A stretch of 64,000 nt of DNA, from NCBI RefSeq assembly GCF_003261175.1, contig NZ_QLNP01000003.1, positions 1 to 64,000 on the forward strand, in the 5' to 3' direction. The notes below the pieces were generated by a model that saw only the letters and a program-made list of their open reading frames with translations, was not told the DNA's origin and searched no databases. The stretch's first letter is position 1; each line of letters begins with the position of its first letter. The stretch is from Arthrobacter globiformis (GTDB taxonomy: Bacteria > Actinomycetota > Actinomycetes > Actinomycetales > Micrococcaceae). Positions 61,842-64,000 of the stretch are shown one piece after another. A program made the translations under genes and the position numbers.

Positions 61842-63299
61842 ATGCCACGTCTTGTTGAACGGGAATTCGATGTCATTGTGATCGGCGCCGGCGCGGCAGG
61901 GGAAAATGCCGCGGACCGGGTAGTGCAGGGCGGCCTCACGGCGGTTCTGGTGGAAGCTGAACTGGTGGGCGGCGAATGCTCCTACTGGGCGTGCATGCCA
62001 TCCAAGGCACTGCTGCGGCCGGGCACCGCACTGCACGGGGCCCAGTCAGTTCCAGGCGCCAGCGAGGCCGTGACAGGAACGCTTGATGCGGCCGCGGTCC
62101 TCAAGCGGCGCGACTCCTTCACGTCCCACTGGCAGGATGCCAGCCAGGTGGAATGGGTGGAGAGCGCAGGCATCGAGCTGATCCGCGGCCGGGCACGCAT
62201 CACCGGCGAGCGGACAGTGGGAGTCGCCGGGCTGGACGGCGACGCTTACGCACTCACGGCGCGTCACGCCGTCGTGCTTGCCAACGGCTCCACGCCCAAC
62301 CGGCCGCCCGTCGACGGGCTGAGCGACGTTGAGTACTGGGGCACGCGGGAGGCGACCTCGGCAAAGGAGGTCCCCGGACGGCTTGGCGTGCTGGGCGGCG
62401 GCGTCGCCGGAACCGAGCTTGCCCAGGCTTTTGCCCGCCTCGGGTCCACGGTCACGCTGGTGGCGCGCAGCGGGCTGCTGCGCAATTTTCCCACTGAGGC
62501 AGCGGAACTGGTGGCCGCCGGCCTGCGCGCCGACGGCGTGGAGCTCCGGCTCGACGCCAAGACCCGCAGCGTCCACAGGAATTCGGACGGTTCCCTGACG
62601 CTCACGCTCGACGGCGGCGACACCGTCACAGTGGACCAGCTGCTGGTGTCGACCGGCCGGAGGCCCGCCCTGGACGGGATCGGGCTGGAAAACGTGGGGC
62701 TGTCCGCCAGCGACGGCAAGCCGCTGATCATCAGCACCGACTCCACCGGCCTGGTGGCCGGAGCCTCGGGCAACGACGGCGGCCGCTGGCTGTACGCGGT
62801 GGGCGACGCGGCGGGCAAGGTACTGCTGACCCACCAGGGCAAGTACGAGGCCCGGGCCACCGGCGCCGCCATTGCCGCCCGGGCCAAGGGCGAGCTGCGC
62901 GGGGACCCTGAGCCGTGGAGCCGGTACGCGCAGACAGCCGACGAACACGCCATTCCCAACGTGGTGTTCACCGACCCCGAGCTGGCCAACGTCGGCAGGT
63001 CGCTGGAGCAGGCCCGCACGGACGGCTACAACGCATCCTCGGTGGAGCTGCCCATCGAAGTGGCTGGCTCCTCCCTGCACGCCCGGAACTACAAGGGCTG
63101 GGCGCAGCTGGTGGTGGACGAGGACCGCAAGGTGCTGCTCGGCGCAACCTTCGCGGGGCCCGACGTCGCCGAACTCCTGCACGCGGCGACGATCGCCGTC
63201 GTCGGGGAAGTTCCGCTGGACCGGCTCTGGCACGCCGTGCCCTCTTATCCCACCGTCAGCGAGGTCTGGCTGCGGCTGCTGGAAAAGTACGGGCTCTGA
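61842..63299 (+). CDS. Lpd/mercuric reductase-like NAD(P)-disulfide flavoprotein
   Basis: 485 residues. FAD loop VIVIGAGAAGENAA, redox Cys46/Cys51 in GGECSYWACMPSKAL (CxxxxC), a second Rossmann loop LGVLGGGVAGTELAQAF, the FAD segment WLYAVGDAAGK. The C-terminal active-site segment reads SYPTVSEVW where dihydrolipoamide dehydrogenases have HAHPTLSE, so the usual base His appears to be Tyr. Such proteins often act as quinone or other disulfide reductases rather than Lpd. Substrate unknown. ATG 61842. It is divergent from the GntR regulator. Confidence 0.85.
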   Translation: MPRLVEREFDVIVIGAGAAGENAADRVVQGGLTAVLVEAELVGGECSYWACMPSKALLRPGTALHGAQSVPGASEAVTGTLDAAAVLKRRDSFTSHWQDASQVEWVESAGIELIRGRARITGERTVGVAGLDGDAYALTARHAVVLANGSTPNRPPVDGLSDVEYWGTREATSAKEVPGRLGVLGGGVAGTELAQAFARLGSTVTLVARSGLLRNFPTEAAELVAAGLRADGVELRLDAKTRSVHRNSDGSLTLTLDGGDTVTVDQLLVSTGRRPALDGIGLENVGLSASDGKPLIISTDSTGLVAGASGNDGGRWLYAVGDAAGKVLLTHQGKYEARATGAAIAARAKGELRGDPEPWSRYAQTADEHAIPNVVFTDPELANVGRSLEQARTDGYNASSVELPIEVAGSSLHARNYKGWAQLVVDEDRKVLLGATFAGPDVAELLHAATIAVVGEVPLDRLWHAVPSYPTVSEVWLRLLEKYGL

Positions 63300-63306
63300 T
63301 CTTTAT

Positions 63307-63335
63307 TTGAACTGACTAGTCAGTTCGGTTAGCCT
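63307..63335 (+). promoter_or_regulatory. Promoter with a TetR-type operator filling its spacer
   Basis: TTGAAC (63307-63312), a 17-nt spacer, then TAGCCT (63330-63335). The perfect 16-bp palindrome AACTGACTAGTCAGTT (63310-63325) lies across the -35 edge and spacer. TetR-family operators often have this form and position, and binding there would block RNA polymerase. No TetR gene lies inside the window; it may be just beyond the right end. Confidence 0.65.
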
Positions 63336-63366
63336 TGAAGCAGACAACTTCTGCGAAAGGCCCGCT

Positions 63367-64000
63367 TTGCTCTGCGCACGACAGCTCAGCGTCAAAGGCC
63401 GGCGGCTCGACCTCCTGCCGCCGACCTCACTGCAGGTGGCCCGCGGCCAACTGCTGCTGGTAACCGGCGACCGCCAGGACCAGCGCACGGCCCTCACCTT
63501 GGTCCTGAGCGGCCGGATGAAGCCCGACGGCGGCACTGCCAGTTGGGACGGCTCAGCAGGAATAAGGCCGCTCCGCCGCGCCAGCGCCCTGGTGGACTCC
63601 CCAGGCGTCAACGAACCCGAACAGCACCTGAGCGTCGCCGACCTGGTGACCGAGGATCTGGCCCTGATCCCCCGGCGCTACCGCGGCGCCCTGCGCAGCA
63701 AGCCGTGGCTGAAGGTCAACCGCTTTGAGGACGTCGCCGGCATGTGGACGGAACAGCTCCCGGCGGCGCGGCGCACCGAGCTCCTCACGGCGCTGGCCCT
63801 TGCCAACCCCGGCACGGACCTCCTCGTGGTGGACTCCCCCGACCGGCACGGTTCCGATTCTGCCCACTGGCTGCCCCGTCTCACGGAGTTGGCGTACGAC
63901 GGCGGCCGGCCCCTCGCCGTCGTCGCAACCGTTACGTCTCTCCCGGACGGCTGGACCGGACCGACCGCGGAGATCGGCAATGCGGTCCGCCGCCCCTCCA
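63367..64000 (+). CDS. ABC-ATPase-like protein with degenerate Walker A, 3' end beyond the window
   Basis: 211 codons are visible. It starts LCARQLSVKGRRLDLLPPTS and resembles the ABC ATPase N-terminus, but Walker A reads TGDRQDQRTA (Gly at position 5 and the Lys replaced by Gln and Arg), the signature LSGGQ reads as LPAARR, while Walker B survives as TDLLVVDSPD. I recall similar sequences in Arthrobacter near TetR and YhgE/Pip membrane proteins. It may not hydrolyse ATP and may serve a structural role. TTG 63367 with GAAAGG at 6 nt; the 3' end is cut by the window edge. Confidence 0.7.
   Translation, partial: MLCARQLSVKGRRLDLLPPTSLQVARGQLLLVTGDRQDQRTALTLVLSGRMKPDGGTASWDGSAGIRPLRRASALVDSPGVNEPEQHLSVADLVTEDLALIPRRYRGALRSKPWLKVNRFEDVAGMWTEQLPAARRTELLTALALANPGTDLLVVDSPDRHGSDSAHWLPRLTELAYDGGRPLAVVATVTSLPDGWTGPTAEIGNAVRRPS

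Overview
This window looks like a chromosomal segment of a high-GC actinobacterium of the family Micrococcaceae, most likely an Arthrobacter or Pseudarthrobacter relative. The gene families point there: the GlgE alpha-glucan pathway with a maltokinase-GlgB fusion, SenX3-RegX3 next to PhoU, CarD, a GQYL-tailed proteasome activator, GTP-type PEP carboxykinase and an rRNA leader with an actinobacterial boxA. Coding is dense and there are no insertion sequences, prophages or CRISPR arrays, so this is core chromosome with a few accessory patches.

Region 1 (1-14 kb) is storage and trehalose metabolism. At the left edge, two tandem promoters and a boxA leader point out of the window on the minus strand, toward an rRNA operon that is not included. 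The minus-strand operon glgE-treS-mak/glgB follows, with glgP divergent from it. Next come glgX and, directly downstream of glgX, a membrane-tethered RNase Sa/barnase-type ribonuclease with its barstar inhibitor. TreS and maltokinase turn trehalose into maltose 1-phosphate, GlgE polymerises it, GlgB branches it, and GlgP and GlgX degrade it.

Region 2 (14-31.6 kb) is housekeeping: a nitrilase-family hydrolase, rlmB, cysS, ispF, ispD, carD, the senX3-regX3/phoU phosphate-sensing pair with a PHO-box-like direct repeat, gpmA, a PLP transsulfuration enzyme, tmk-holB, a TAP-like lipoprotein hydrolase and a HAD protein whose catalytic Asp is Ala. Between nitrilase and rlmB lies a striking mirrored array with a 32-nt period. 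A sister copy lies at 47.35-47.41 kb.

Region 3 (31.7-41 kb) starts with tRNA-Thr. It is a patch of small and poorly characterised genes: a lipoprotein, SRPBCC, a DUF2975/HTH pair with a nested palindromic operator, NTF2-like, a GerW-like protein, a GlsB-type membrane protein, a coiled-coil protein, an aldo/keto reductase and the Bpa proteasome activator with a partner gene.

Region 4 (41-54 kb) holds the carbon-starvation operon cstA-ybdD-GNAT, an autoregulated PadR gene followed by a decayed ABC ATPase, a quinone oxidoreductase, two tRNA-Ser genes, a VOC protein, an FAD/NAD(P)-binding protein, an S9 peptidase and a DHA2 efflux pump that overlaps a RecQ helicase tail to tail.

Region 5 (54-64 kb) contains a RecQ-phosphoribosyltransferase fusion, phosphomannomutase, an NsrR-type regulator whose operator and a shredded flavohaemoglobin (hmp) relic lie just downstream, pckG with an upstream CRP/GlxR-like site, tRNA-Arg, a FadR-type regulator, an Lpd-like flavoprotein, and a truncated ABC-ATPase-like gene with a degenerate Walker A behind a TetR-type palindrome.

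All calls come from reading the sequence and from family knowledge. No database search was run. Start codons are chosen from Shine-Dalgarno spacing and family N-termini.
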